Shown: positions 38,961 to 50,976 of the stretch, one piece after another
Position numbering within the stretch: the stretch's first letter is position 1
Layout: each line of letters begins with the position of its first letter
From: Trichostrongylus colubriformis
Taxonomy: Eukaryota > Nematoda > Chromadorea > Rhabditida > Trichostrongylidae
Direction of reading: 5' to 3'
Length of the DNA: 64,000 bases
Assembly: GCA_963978905.1 (NCBI GenBank)
Contig: OZ022260.1
Coordinates: 1,353,725 to 1,417,724 of the forward strand
Notes under the pieces: generated by a model
The model's input: only the letters and a program-made list of their open reading frames with translations
Databases searched by the model: none
What the model was told of the DNA's origin: nothing
Made by a program: the position numbers and the translations under genes

Positions 38961-40132
38961 TTGGGTTGAGGAATAAGTTCCCGCCGTTTTTTTAACCCCG
39001 TTTTTCACATTCCCTTCATATGTCGGCAAAGCTTATTTATGATTTCGATAGAGTTTTTTTTTTGCCCTACAAAATGCTACTATCTGTTTTTCGATTCCTT
39101 CGACATCCTAATATTTATGAGGTATGGAAATGAAGTGAGGTTAAGGCAAAAAATTGGCACCTGCGCACCTCATCTTTCTCGTCTGCCATCAAAATCAAAA
39201 AATGTATGTGCATATGTTTTCGATAGAGCTTTTTTTGCTCTTCAAGATGATACCACTGCTCTTTTGTATCCTCTCATATTTTGGCATGCAGCGATAAGTT
39301 TCCGCCTGTTTTTCAATTCAAAATTGCGTAATGGAAATGATAAGTTTTGGCACGATGTCTTATACTGTTAGATAGTGCTCTCGTTCGAACTATTTTTTGC
39401 CATTTTTTAGATCCTTTAAAAGTCGACGAAATCGAGCATTTTCGCGAGGTGGGATCGAAAATGCTCGATTCCGTCGGCTTTCAAACGATCTAAAAAACGG
39501 CAAAAATAAATTTGAACGGAAGCCGCAATTACTGTCTTGTAGAGCGGAAAGAACTCTATCGAGTGATATAGAAGACTCCGTCAAAAAATTCATTTTCATA
39601 ACGCAATTTTGAATTGAAAAACAGGTGGAAGCTTATCCCTACATGCTAAAATATGAGAGGATACAAAGAAAGAGTGGTACAACTTGTAGAGCAAAGAAAG
39701 CTCTATCAAATGCACATATGCACATCCTCTCAAATCTCGATGGTAGGCGAGGAAAAGGAGATAACGAAAATGCACACTTCTGCGAGTACTGCATTTCTGA
39801 GTCTTAAAAACAGCAAAAAGTTGAGCGATTTGAATAAAAAGTAGTACCATTCTGTAGAGCGAAAAGGCTCCATCGAATACATATACACATCCATTTCTTG
39901 GTCTCATTGGCAGACGAGAAAGATGAGGTGCGCAAGTGCCAATTATTGCCTTCAGCTTACTTCATTTCCGAACCTCATAAATAGTAGGTTTTCGAAGGAA
40001 TCGAAAAACAGATAGTAGCATTTTGTAGAGCAAAAAAAGCTCTATCAAAAACATATATAAGCTTTGTCAAAAGAAGAAGTGAACAATGTGAAAAACGAGG
40101 TTAAAGAACGGCAGGACTTATCCCCAACGCAA
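38961..40132. mobile_element. Large palindromic mariner-like element, second copy
   Basis: Termini TTGGGTTGAGGAATAAGTTC and CTTATCCCCAACGCAA are flanked by TA on both sides. It is a sister of 9340-10726 with the same arm words (GTCGACGAAATCGAGCATTT at the centre) but about 215 bp shorter. The left arm lacks roughly one hairpin unit that the right arm retains. About seven TAGAGC/GCTCTA hairpin motifs remain, several diverged. Confidence 0.85.
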
Positions 40133-40139
40133 TAGAATG

Positions 40140-42005
40140 CACGAACGCGTGACAGCAGTATTCTTCATATAGACCGCATTATACCTTGCAAGCAATTTGC
40201 AACTTAGTTGCGTGGTCTGATTTCGCAAAATCGCAGAACCGAATGCCCTGACGCACGGGGCACGGGGGCGGTTACATCAGGCCGCTGCCTGTAAACTCAA
40301 ATGCTCAGGTGACAGTGCCACACTCGTGGCACACCACATTGTCTATTTCAGTCTTCGTGGCAATTGACATCATGCATTCACAATGAGAGATTCGCAAAGC
40401 ATGTCTGCGATCCTGGAGGGCGGCCGTAATTGCGATGCAAGCTTCAGATGTCTGAACGGACTGGACAGAAACTCGTGAAGATAGCCACTGCTAGTCAATG
40501 CTTTAATCATCATGAAGGTAAAAACACACAAACAGAAGGGAACCGGGTTGATGCGTAATAAGAAGCAGAGCTTGCTTCAGCCATGTACATAGGTGATAAG
40601 TCCCCATGAAGTACTTAACATGACAAAGCTCTGAATGCCTTGCCTTGCGACGTTTTTCAAATGACAAGGCTCCAAAGGAAAAGAATGGAAGCAGCAAGTG
40701 AGAGTTATAGTTTGTCCCATCAATCTTTCCTAAATCAAGAATCCAAACGGGAGAGACCATGACATCCTCGTTAGCCAACTATTTTAGGATTGAAATAGTA
40801 AAGAAGATCAATGGACAGATAATACGGATGTATTTGGACAAGGCGCCGTCCATAAGGTTTTTGCCACCAGCCTGGTATCACCAGTTACAATTACGTATCA
40901 TTTTGCGAGCTTCCGCTCCGTACTTTGTTTTGAGACAGATTGCTTTTTCATGGGAACCCATCCCCCTGCTTCACGCGCCGCGATGTTTGCGTTTTGAGAA
41001 ATCGCAGACCTCATTCACAGTACACAAGGCCCGCAGTGGTTTGTAAAATATAGCTGCGGTAGATGAAACTCAGGTTTCCCGCTAGTAATAACCACTAATT
41101 CATTATTTTCCTGACATTCCCAGGTCTGATTTCTAGTTGATGAGATAAAGTTACGCCGTTATAGGGTACACCTTCGTCAGGAGAAAAGCCGACAATTCTG
41201 CAACTCTCACGCATGGAAGGTTAATCTTACGCATTTGACTGCGAAACAACAAGACACAATGTAACTGGTACCTTGTAACTCGATGGTCCTCGTGGTCTCA
41301 GTAACTATCATGGCTTCACCTGGGCACCTAGTTGCAGTAACCGGCCAGACGACTGAAAGAAGCGCACCTAAAGGTAGATGAGGGGCAGACTACTTTCATG
41401 GCCAACGTTTCGAAATTTCTCGGTTTGGGCAAGAAAAATAGGTGCTAAAGTAGGTGGGGGGGGGGGGAACACCCCACTAAGCTAGGCATCCATCGCTATT
41501 TTTGCCTAGGCTTTTAGTCCCCGACTTAGTTTAAGGAGAAACTCCACTCCTGCTCCCCAGATAAGCCCTCGGTGAAAACATAAACTTCGATGTTTAAAAT
41601 GTTGAGTGTAGAATGATTTCGAAGAGGGACGACAGCGCTACAATGAATCCCCCTTTCCCCGCAACTACAGTAGCACCGAAATACGTGCGTGCCGATCGAC
41701 AAAGTGAGTGCGTTCGCGTACCAGTGGGATTTTCAGCGGATCGACGCATCCGCGATTTTGGACACTTGCCATAATACAGCTAGATTGCGGTGGTGGTACA
41801 TGGCATCGAAAAGGGGATACGCCAATCTACCGAGGCTCGAAAATTCCAAACCTACGAGTGGAATGCAGCCTTGCGAGCGACGAATTTGAGACCGAAAGTT
41901 GAGACCGCAGCCGGCGATGATGACGTCGTCTAGATAGGCAGCAACGCCATGAGTCCAGCGACCATGGAGTCGATAACCTGCTGGATATGCCAGGAACGGA
42001 TTAAT
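40140..42005. other. Interval with no supported gene
   Basis: Holds a poly-G tract (41456-41467), an ORF on each strand near 40503-41046 without splice or family support, and otherwise unremarkable sequence. Confidence 0.4.
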
Positions 42006-43860
42006 TTAAATGGTAGGGTTGTAGCGGTAGAGTCCTCTACGTGTATTGATGATTAGGTCGATTTGGGAGAAGACCGTTACACCAATGAGTTTGGTAAAAA
42101 CGTCCCGCAGTGGGCAGTGGGTGTCGGTGCAGGAGGAGCAAAGCTTCGTTGAGTCCTTATGAAAGTCGGCGCAATGTCGATGGATCCATTGGCTTTTCTC
42201 AAGACGACGATTGGAGCAGCTCACTGCGAATGGTCAACGGCTGAAATGACTTTATAAGCCATGAGACGGTCATTTCGGTGGCAAGAAGCGGTATGGAAGC
42301 GTACGGAACCAGTCTTTTCTTGATGAACCGGACGTGCATCAAGTTTCAGTAGAGAGTCGCCCTGGCTTTGGTGCAGCATCTTAGTCCAGACCTAAAAACA
42401 TCCGCGAAGTTGTGCTTCAACATGGCAACAATCTGGTCTCGGAGCGCCTCGTAGTTGAGCGTCTGGATCTCCTGTATGTTGAACTTCTTCAGTACCGAAA
42501 ATAGAAGTTTGAAATTGGTCCGAACCATGTGATTCCAAGGAAATCGAGGTCATTCGACACGTAGCAGACTCCTTGTCCAGGATAGGCTTTTCGTCGGTTA
42601 TACCACCACAAAAGCTGCCTCCAATCTTCCGTGGATTGAGGGCGGCACGCCGTTGGCTTCTTCGACGACATCGTAGGTATTCTGAAGGTGCGGACTTTCA
42701 AGATACATCCAAGTTGAACGAGGAGTGATGGTGACATTGGCGCCAGTGTTCAACTGGAGCCGGGTGGGATCTCCATTGAAGTGAACTCCAAGTACTTTAG
42801 AACATTTCTCGGGCGACTGATAGCGCGTCAGCAGCAGGTGCGCGGTGGTGGCTGCTTAGAACGATGTCGTGGTGCAGTCCTTGACTCGAGAACGGCACTG
42901 GTTGCGTGGCGATTTTCTGGGCAGTCTTTCTTCTAATGCTGCTGCCAACAGATCGAACACAGCGATGGAGGTGAAAAGGGTTTGGCTGGAGGGTAGGCGG
43001 CGATTCTTCCTTTTCTGAATAGCGCAGACTGCTGGCGACGTGACGCACTTGACGATTTTGGAGTCATCCTTGACTGTTTTCCAGGCGTGGTACTGCTTGG
43101 CTAAATCGTCGACGGTGTCTTCGCCCACCTTATGGAGAAAGTGCAAGCGGTTCGGCCAATTACGGAGCTTGCAACGCGAACATCATGGCGAGGCATTCCA
43201 GTGTCTCTTGCGTGATGTTCTTGAAGTTGGCTTTCAGCGCTCGGCCTATCAACAAATTGACGGAGCTGTCTATTTGTTCGTTGGGCGAAAAGTCATATGG
43301 AAGCACTTGAATCGGCGACGAAAAAGATTTTTCTCGATACCAAACAGCGTTATCAGGGCCTTGGGCGTATCCGTTCATTTCTGCTCACCAGGATCCCTGG
43401 GTAGAATGTAGCGGGAAAAGCGAGTACGGCTCGCGGCGTTCAGTGCGGAAACGAGTACCCGGGATCGCGTTTCCCTACATTTCATCGCAGTCGATCTCAA
43501 AGATGTCCTTGTGTCGGTTGTATTATAGGTTGAAGCTGTCTTCTTGATTTGGGTCGTAGGGGAACTTCTCCATTCTCCTCGATATCCGGTCGAAGACAGA
43601 CTCCTGTGGTGCGGACGTAGCGGACGACATCTGCTTCAGCAAGCAGGTCAACGAGGAGTTTCTGCTTGCCGGCCGTCATCTTCAGCAGATCCTTGATCAA
43701 AGGATTTAGTCCTGTTGTGGCGGTAGCGGCGGCGTGCTTATTGAATTCGTCGTCCTGATCGCCGGTTGCAGTGTCTGTGCGTTGCGGATGCAGGTTTTGC
43801 AGAAGGCATTGGAGTAGGATGATACATAGACAGTACCTGGGGTTATATACCCCTCAGGCC
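42006..43860 (-). mobile_element. Decayed Ty3/gypsy-like retrotransposon
   Basis: Minus-strand fragments appear in the order expected of gag-pol. Gag-like sequence lies at 43700-42850. A protease-like segment near 42790-42720 reads HFNGDPTRLQLNTGANVTIT, like a retropepsin block but with N in place of the catalytic D. A linker follows with YEALRDQIVAMLKHNFADVF. A reverse-transcriptase start at 42120-42010 (DVFTKLIGVTVFSQIDL ... INTRRGLYRYN) has an internal deletion, because the catalytic YxDD region is absent. Frames are broken between all parts. No long terminal repeats were recognised. Non-functional. Confidence 0.8.
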
Positions 43861-45314
43861 CGATCAAAGCCTGGTAAAATTCGTCAAAATACTGGGTAGA
43901 CAGATCAAATACCTAGGCAATCAAAACATGATATCAATAAATAACATATTTTGCTCAGTTACCCCCAACAACTATGCACATCCTGCGCGTATACTGTCGG
44001 ATGAGAGTAGCTGCCCCCAAAATAGTTTCTGATCTTCCAGTAAGAGGCGTTTTTTGTTTATCTCCTGCGATAGGGCCTTTTACAACTTCAGCCACGAGCA
44101 AAGCATTGTGTACTACCGGTCAAAAATGCATGCAAGTATTCAACGAACTTTTCTGAAGTTTCTGAGTCGAGCGTGTGCTTCTCGGTGAGATGTGGGGGTA
44201 GGGCACACGAATGGGGTCACCGCGCCAAGCACAATTCCCTGCAGTTTCTTTTGCGAATTAGTAGCGCGCATCAGGGCACCGCCGCAGTGAGCTTCGGAAA
44301 CTGCCTGGTTCGAGTATCTTGGTTCACGTCCTTGGTTTATGAGTTTCTGATTAATAATAACACGTGACGCTCCATGAATTCAGCTATTCCGGAGCTCTAT
44401 GTAAAACATGAACACAATTAAAGGCTACTGAAAGAGATAAAACAAACGTTTTACCGAATGTTATAATGGTTCGAGGTAGAACCCCGCCCAGGGGTGGGGA
44501 GGAAAACTCATCAGCGAGAGCATGTGCTGCGTGACATCACAGCCACCGCGTAGCGCGATAATGGGCAATGGCCTAAAGCAACTTTGTATCACAATACTAG
44601 GCCTTAAACATGGCTGGTCTTTTTCTATCAGTGTTTTCCTGCATGGTTATACACCAGATGGATGAACAGGGAAGCTCCTAAAGCTCTCACTTTTAGAGTT
44701 CGACGAATCCAGACGGCTATCAGGCCCGCCACGCCTACCAGCTCTCGGATTTGTCAAATAACGAAGCTCGTCGGAGTATGATGCGCTCGCCCTTAGTCTA
44801 TTATCGAAGTGCCAGCAAGGTTATCTCATTGGTGGCAATGGTAGCAGCGCAGGCCATAGCCTGCCGTCGCATCTCGTGGTGGCTGTGACGTCACCAGGAT
44901 ACACCGAGAGCCGAGAATCCTTGACACGGAGTCGTATTTGACCGGGTGGGAGGGTGAGGGATCGTACCTTTAGAGGTCAGCGATAAGCACTGAAATCTAG
45001 ACCTTCAACAAGCAGATGAGAAGCAAAGGGTATTTCAGCCAAATCCTTGCGACAAGATGCAGAATAAACACCTTTTTGCCTAAGGAAAGGATACGTAGCA
45101 ATAAAATACATTGCAGCTATGCAATCCGGCAACAGTTACTGGCATTGTAGAGGTCAAAAGAGGATCGTATTCGGTTGCCGTAGAAGGGGGGGGGGAGGTC
45201 GTACTCAAAGGCATCTGTGGGGTAAGGGGAAACTGAAATCTGGGAGTACATGTCCTCTGAAACGAACCGTCTACTTCAAAAGAGGTCACATGTGCTGAAA
45301 ATCGCATTAAAAAA
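43861..45314. other. Interval with no supported gene
   Basis: Mixed sequence with no convincing ORF, splice pattern or repeat border. It includes the GC-richer segment 44150-44340 of unknown origin. Confidence 0.4.
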
Positions 45315-45545
45315 CGCGACTTGGGGTCATATGGCGACCCTGCAGCTCGGAATGCCGTCATGCGGTCATGCGCTCGGGCGAGTCGCCGTCGAGGTGCGGG
45401 ACAACGATCGCGTCCGGCTGATTCAGACTCTGGCCTGTCTTCAGTCCACACCGGCTAATGACGCAGAGGACAAGAGAGAGAAGGCAGATTTTCGGGTTCC
45501 TATTCCTTGGTTTTTTCGCAGTTTCATGTCGTTCTTTCTCTACTA
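45315..45545 (+). repeat. Dispersed repeat family D, copy 5
   Basis: GAGTCGCCGTCGAGGTGCGG GACAACG then CTAATGACGCAGAGGACAAG, followed by TTTTTTCGCAGTTTC. It abuts the mariner element at 45546 directly. Confidence 0.5.
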
Positions 45546-46227
45546 TTAGGTCTGTGCAGTATAAATGACCAAAACATAACTGGCCATAAAACGCTAAGAC
45601 ACATGTTTACTTGTTGAAATAAAAACCATTCGAATCTACAGGATTTCGCCAACGATTTGTTAAAGAAAATATGTCATCATGATCAAATTCTGGATTGCGA
45701 GAATCAATAAAGTCAAGAACGGCATTTTTACCGTGCATAATTTTTCTGCCGCAGGTTTGCATCGAGAACCCGGAAAAAGTGGTAATCCGTCAGGGATAGG
45801 TCTGGGGAATAAACGGGGTGAGGGAGAGGCTCGATGCCTAAGTGCATCATTTTTTTTACTAGGTGCGCAAAACAACGCAAAACCCCACACTTCGCAAGTC
45901 ACCCGGCAGAAACTGATCGAGACGCTCCCTGACCCCCCTTATTACCCAGACCTATTCCTGACGGATTACCACTTTTTCCCGGTTTTCGATGCAATCCTGT
46001 GTCAAAAGGAGTTCGCCGAAACGATGCATGTTGAAAATGCCATCGTTGAATTCATTAATTTTCGCAATCCAGAATTTAATCATGACGGCATATTTTCTTT
46101 ACCAGATCGTTGGCAAGGTTGTGTAGATTCGAATGGTTTTTATTTCGACAAATCAAGTTGTGTCTGAGCGAAGTTATGGCGTTTGGAAAAGTGTTCCGTT
46201 TTGGCCATTTATTCTGCACAGACCTAA
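45546..46227 (+). mobile_element. Internally deleted mariner element
   Basis: Termini TTAGGTCTGTGCAGTATAAA and ATTCTGCACAGACCTAA are inverted and flanked by TA. A plus-strand frame ending at 46167 keeps the transposase C-terminus: LPDPPYYPDLFLTDYHFFPV, then FINFRNPEFNHDGIFSLPDR W and NGFYFDKSSCV. The catalytic-region D is visible in YYPDL...TDYHF, but the N-terminal two thirds are missing. Confidence 0.85.
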
Positions 46228-46296
46228 TATTATGTTGCTGAGCGCTTTTACTTTCGTAATCCCTCAGTTTGCCAGATTTACCTCTCCCGGTGTCTT

Positions 46297-46729
46297 TGAA
46301 GGAATCGTCCACGGAAAATGAGTTTTTGTGTTACCCATATATTTATGTTGTATTTGCCTAATGTTGGCCTCATGCAAAATTTCACGTGAAAAAATGTGAA
46401 TCTGGCTGAGATACAGCACCACAAAGTGCTGTCCCAGTGGGCGAGGCCTCCGTGTAAAAGCTTCGTCCCGTCGTCCGCCACCGTTGGGAACGGAGAGTGG
46501 GACTGTTTACGTAACCTTCTGTTCCTACAATGCGTCTCCGACCACGGCGGACGACGGGACGAGGCTTTTACACGGAGGCCCCGCCCACCTAGACCGCACT
46601 TTGTGGTGCTGTATCTCAGCCAGATTCACATTTTTTTCGCGTGAAATTTTGCATGAGGCCAACATTAGGCAGATACAACATAAACATATGGATAACACAA
46701 AAACTCATTTTCCGTGGACGATTCCTTAA
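46297..46729. mobile_element. Foldback MITE family A, copy 5
   Basis: AAGGAATCGTCCACGGAAAA to TTTTCCGTGGACGATTCCTT. Nearly perfect arms include CTGGCTGAGATACAGCACC. The right boundary touches the candidate exon at 46731. Confidence 0.9.
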
Positions 46730-46730
46730 G

Positions 46731-46920
46731 CGACTATTTTACTCGACATCTGGCCTGGACGTCACCCAGCATACTCGGAATGCGCTTGTCGGTGTTTCCG
46801 TGGAGCTTCCTGCCCAGAGGACAGCGACTTGACTATGCAATGCTTTATGGCTGGGAAGAATTCGTGAACAGGATGCTTCCTGTTTTAGAAGTTGGCATTC
46901 TGGGTCCACGGTCCATAGAG
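46731..46920 (+). CDS. Candidate exon next to a MITE, unidentified
   Basis: The frame opens directly after ATTCCTTAAG (the MITE end) and encodes about 63 residues (DYFTRHLAWTSPSILGMRLS ... GILGPRSIE), ending at a strong donor ATAGAG|GTAAGC. Composition is protein-like. The acceptor would have to be the MITE terminus itself or lie further left. It may belong to the plus-strand gene ending at 57477, but 5 kb of repeat separates it from the next candidate exon. Confidence 0.3.
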
Positions 46921-47271
46921 GTAAGCCGCACATGCTGCATTTCACCGTAATATACTGTGTGGAGACGGCACTCACACACGGCAATGAATATAGCTATCAC
47001 GATCGGCGCTATGCAGACGCACGCAGTGCAGGTCCCGCCATCGATACATACTTTGACGTGATCGCTGGAGTTGGAGTGCTCAGTGTGTCAACTTATAACT
47101 GCGTTGTGATCGCCGAGTATGAATGCATCCTTATACTATGTACACAGTGCTCATCAAGGGGAACGAAGAAAGCTGGCACATCAAACTCGGCTCTCACGTA
47201 TCTGCAAGCTAATCGATTCCTTCTGATTATGAGCAGACGGATATACCGAAGCGAATGATCATTCTGATACG

Positions 47272-47324
47272 TTCAGTTTTTTACCAGGAAAATTCAGTAG
47301 TTTTTTACCAGGAAAATTCAGTAA
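47272..47324. repeat. Two-copy 26-bp tandem repeat
   Basis: TTCAGTTTTTTACCAGGAAAA is followed by AG and an almost identical second unit. Confidence 0.8.
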
Positions 47325-48278
47325 AGTGATGACTTAATTAGTTCCACGTGGAGAGCGAGTTAAGAAAAAGCGCTTCTTATTTGAAGCAAATACCAGTCCA
47401 TTATCTGTTTTCCCGCACCTTTGGTTTCGGAGAACGCAGAGCCGTTTTTGCAACGGAACGTCGTGAAAAGCACAAAAAATCCTCATGACTTCAATTCTAT
47501 GTATTATCGTATATATAAAATTCCCTTAACATAGCAACTATGTGGGAAAACTGACATGAAAAACCATTCTAACGGTTCCACTTTATCTAGAATAGACAGT
47601 CAAATTTCAGCGTTTTCGAAATCGATGAAATCACACTATAGAACGATCAAGAAAACCTGCCCATTCGCACACCAAACAACTACCCAATTCGCACAGCCTA
47701 TGGTGGTTCAAGCCTTCTCTAGTAACGCTCGCAGTAGGAGATCAAACACTCTCTGAGCATTCCTGACTTCCACGGAATAAAATTGACGGACGTCCGATCA
47801 CGGGTGGTGTCGCACGGACAGTATTTCGGACCGCGACGTGCGGCGCAATGCGTGCGGTAAAGAGGTGGCGTCTGCAGTTGGGTCCTGGAGCGAATCATTC
47901 TGTCTTGTTCCTTATTTTAGGACCGCAGAATCGCTTTAGGAACCAAAAACATACGGCGCTCTTAGCTCGTACGCAGCGCAGCGCATGCCGCGGTGAATGC
48001 GAAATTCTGTTCTAACGATACGCATCCCAGGTATGCCGGACACTGCACTTCTCACAAATTGCGTTAGTGAACTACACAGCTCACTGATAAAGTACAGTTT
48101 CAGCCAATTTTTTGGTATGTATTTGGAGTCGATTATCTGTTCCCGTTTATTAATGGAGGCAGCAGGTGGGTGTGGTTCGGGTGCATAGCAGTACGAAGGA
48201 GAAGAAGAAACAGAATGAAATGGTCAGAAACCCGAGAAACAAGACCCTTTTACACTACTGTTTCCTGAAGGGGTGGGT

Positions 48279-48728
48279 CAGGAATCGTCCACGAGAAAAG
48301 GGTTTCTGTTACCCTATTTATGTTGCATTTGCCTAATGTGGGCCGCATGCAAAGTTTCACGCAAATGATGTGAATCCGGCTAAGGTACAGTATCACAAAG
48401 TCTCGGCAGGGAAGGGGGGGGTTTGGAGGCCTCGTCCACCCGGCCGAGACTGAGCAAGTGCCCACCCCGCCGTCCGCCGCGGTTGGAGACCCATACCCAT
48501 TGTATAAAGAGGAAGATACGTAAACATTTCCACTCTCCCTTCCCAACCGCGGACGACGGGACGGGGCTTTTACTCGTGGGCCCCGCCCTACCGGCCGAGA
48601 TTTTGGGAAGCTGTATCTAAGCCAAATTCACACTTTTTCACGTAAAACTTTGCATGCGGCCTTTATTAGACAAATACAACATATAACAAAGTCACAAATA
48701 AACTCATTTTTCCGTGGACAATTCCTTG
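48279..48728. mobile_element. Foldback MITE family A, copy 6
   Basis: AGGAATCGTCCACGAGAAAA to TTTCCGTGGACAATTCCTTG. Subterminal ATTTGCCTAATGTGGGCC and its inverse. It differs from A2/A3/A5 in the GC-rich core but keeps the ends. Confidence 0.8.
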
Positions 48729-48827
48729 AAAACAAAGGATAGCTGTTGGAAGGGACGTCTCCCCCAGAGCTCAGGAGTGTTTCTATCACGGGTGATTTTG
48801 CCACACACAGACCTCTTACACGGAAGA

Positions 48828-50128
48828 CCCATGAGGTCATGGTGAGCTTTTTCAAAACGGTTTTTTGCATTTTATAGAGTCACATACACTAAGCAAAAAA
48901 CCGGTCTCAAATTTGGCTAAATGGTTTTGGGGGGCCCAGAAAATAGTTGATGGTTCGATCCCCACTGAGGACAAATTTTTGCATTTTTCTAATTTTCATC
49001 CTTTTGTGCTCATGTAAGACCATACGTGCAAGATATGTGTGGAATCAATTTTTATTCTGCCAGGGAACCGCTATCTCCAGTATTTTTGTGTACTGAGGGA
49101 ATGATTGGTTTGGACCTGCCAACGCTCATAACAGGAGAACTAGGGGTTTTCCCGCAAAGTGCGTGTGATATTCATGCTCAGGGGATCGAACTACCCTAGG
49201 TAACGAGTTTTCAGCCTAATCGTGATTTGGACCTAAACTCGAAAAATTGGGCGACCACTAGTACTACTACTGCCATAGTAAAGAGCACTCAACGGAAGGA
49301 GGTCGGTAGCCGATATAAAGAAATATTTGCTATCTTTTGCCATGGCATGGTGTTGCTAGGTGCAGTTCACTCGGATTTCGTTGATTCTACACATGCTCCA
49401 TTAAATTTAAGTAATGCTGCTATTTGTTCGTTAGTACAAGTAGAGCAGTGACTATGTGCTCATGTCCACGTCACTGTCTCGAGTTTGGGTCAAAATCTCA
49501 ATTTGGACAATATTTTGTATCTAGGGCTAATTGGGTCCCCTGAGCACAAATATCACACTAGTTTCGCAGGAAAACGCCTGGCACACGTGCTACGGGGGCC
49601 GAAGAGTCCAAACACTTCAACCACTGAAAGCTTGCAAATGAGGTCACTTTAGTACACCAGTAACGAAAATTGCAGTCATTTTGCATGTGCGCGAGTAGTT
49701 TAGTGCTGGACAAAGAAAATCAAGAAAATGCAAAAGCGAAAAGAGCGGGGGGACTCGAACCAGAAACAGCCCTTCCACCGGGCCAATGCCAGTCCGTCCC
49801 CTTATCCATTCGGCCATCCAACCACTGCCGAAGGTAGCACCTGAGCATCCGCTATGAGTTTGCTACGCCTCATTTACTGGTTACCAAAGATGACTCCACC
49901 TTTGGATCCAGTTCGCATTGGTTTTAGCGTAGGTCCGAAGGGTGTCTTCTGATATGCATATTCTGAAGGTCACAGCTGGAAAGCACTGCAACAAACTGGT
50001 CAAAATTGCTTCTTTCCAAGTAACTTTTGCCATTTAGCCGAATTTGAGACCGGTTTTTTGCTTCATGTATGTGGCCCTATAAAATGCAAAAGACCGTTTT
50101 GGAAAAGCTCACCATGACCTCATGGGCC
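48828..50128. repeat. 1.3-kb imperfect palindrome with a tRNA-like core
   Basis: Outer arms: ATGAGGTCATGGTGAGCTTT near 48829 faces AAAGCTCACCATGACCTCAT near 50108. AAAAAACCGGTCTCAAATTT near 48896 faces AATTTGAGACCGGTTTTTTG near 50040. Inner arms also pair, although diverged, around the CTCAGGGGATCGAACTACCC and GGGTCCCCTGAGCACAAATA blocks. No transposase is seen. The outer boundaries lack an obvious target duplication. Confidence 0.7.
49745..49826 (-). tRNA. Degenerate type-II tRNA-like sequence
   Basis: The minus strand carries box A TGGCCGAATGG and box B GGTTCGAGTCC separated by a long insert, as in tRNA-Leu, tRNA-Ser or nematode long-arm tRNAs. The acceptor and T-stems do not pair well, and no clean anticodon stem was found. 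It is probably a pseudogene or a tRNA-derived part of the surrounding palindrome. Confidence 0.35.
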
Positions 50129-50976
50129 TTCCTTGTTAGACCCTCAGCTTTCATATGGGTCACTCACTTAAAGAGTTCTCATTACCAACATTACCCTATG
50201 ACTGCCTTTAAATAATCGCGATTCGCCTGTATTCTGTCATCTAGCGAAGTGGTGGCGCATCCCAGAGAGTTCGCAAGTGCGCCCAATTCACGCTTTCCAT
50301 TTCAGCCATTCCCTCCAGCTTTGCTGCTTCCTGACCAAACAAGTGAAGACTTTCCACTTCACAGTGAACTACAGTACTCACTGGAATGTTTGACGCTGAC
50401 GACATGCTGGCGATGTCCATAGTTGCGAAATAGCTGGGATACTGAGGCAATGAGCTGAAAGCTGTACAGTGGGGCGTAATCAGTGGTGGACTGATAAAAT
50501 CGATGCGGATTTCGCAGGCGAGCGGTTTTTTGGGTCGGTTTCGGAAGAAGAGTGCATGAATCACAAGCTATCGCGCCGGCGACGGCTGTTTGCCTAAAAG
50601 GTGCGCCAGCGGTCGCCGCCTGTCGTCGTTCGCTTGATAATCCTCGTGGTTATTCTTGCCGCCGTCACCTGACATCCGTACATGGCCAAATGTGGGTGAT
50701 TCCATTTTTTGAATTTCTTTTCAAAATCTTGTTCGGTCGTGCACAGTAGGCAACCTTCACGGTGGAACGGAAACCTTCGGAATAACTCTGAATAAGAGTC
50801 ATGCCTCCATAATTTTTCAAATTTTTACATCACGTTTTTAAGATAATTTCAGTTTGCTGGAGCAATGTATATTTTCTCCACTTTGCTTTTGTCCGGCTAC
50901 ATGAGCAACATTATTCTTTCTTTCAAAAATTCAAAGATTTTTCTGTATTACGGAACCTATGCACTGTAGGTAACTA

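Noticed and set aside
41890..42010. Possible continuation of a gene antisense to the gypsy remnant
   Set aside because: The plus-strand frames here are shadows of the retroelement or too short; no splice signals fit.
50241..50564. Minus-strand 107-codon frame with protein-like composition
   Set aside because: Three frames here are partly open and internal GTGAGT would cut it. No acceptor, domain or partner exon was found; it is left unannotated for lack of support.
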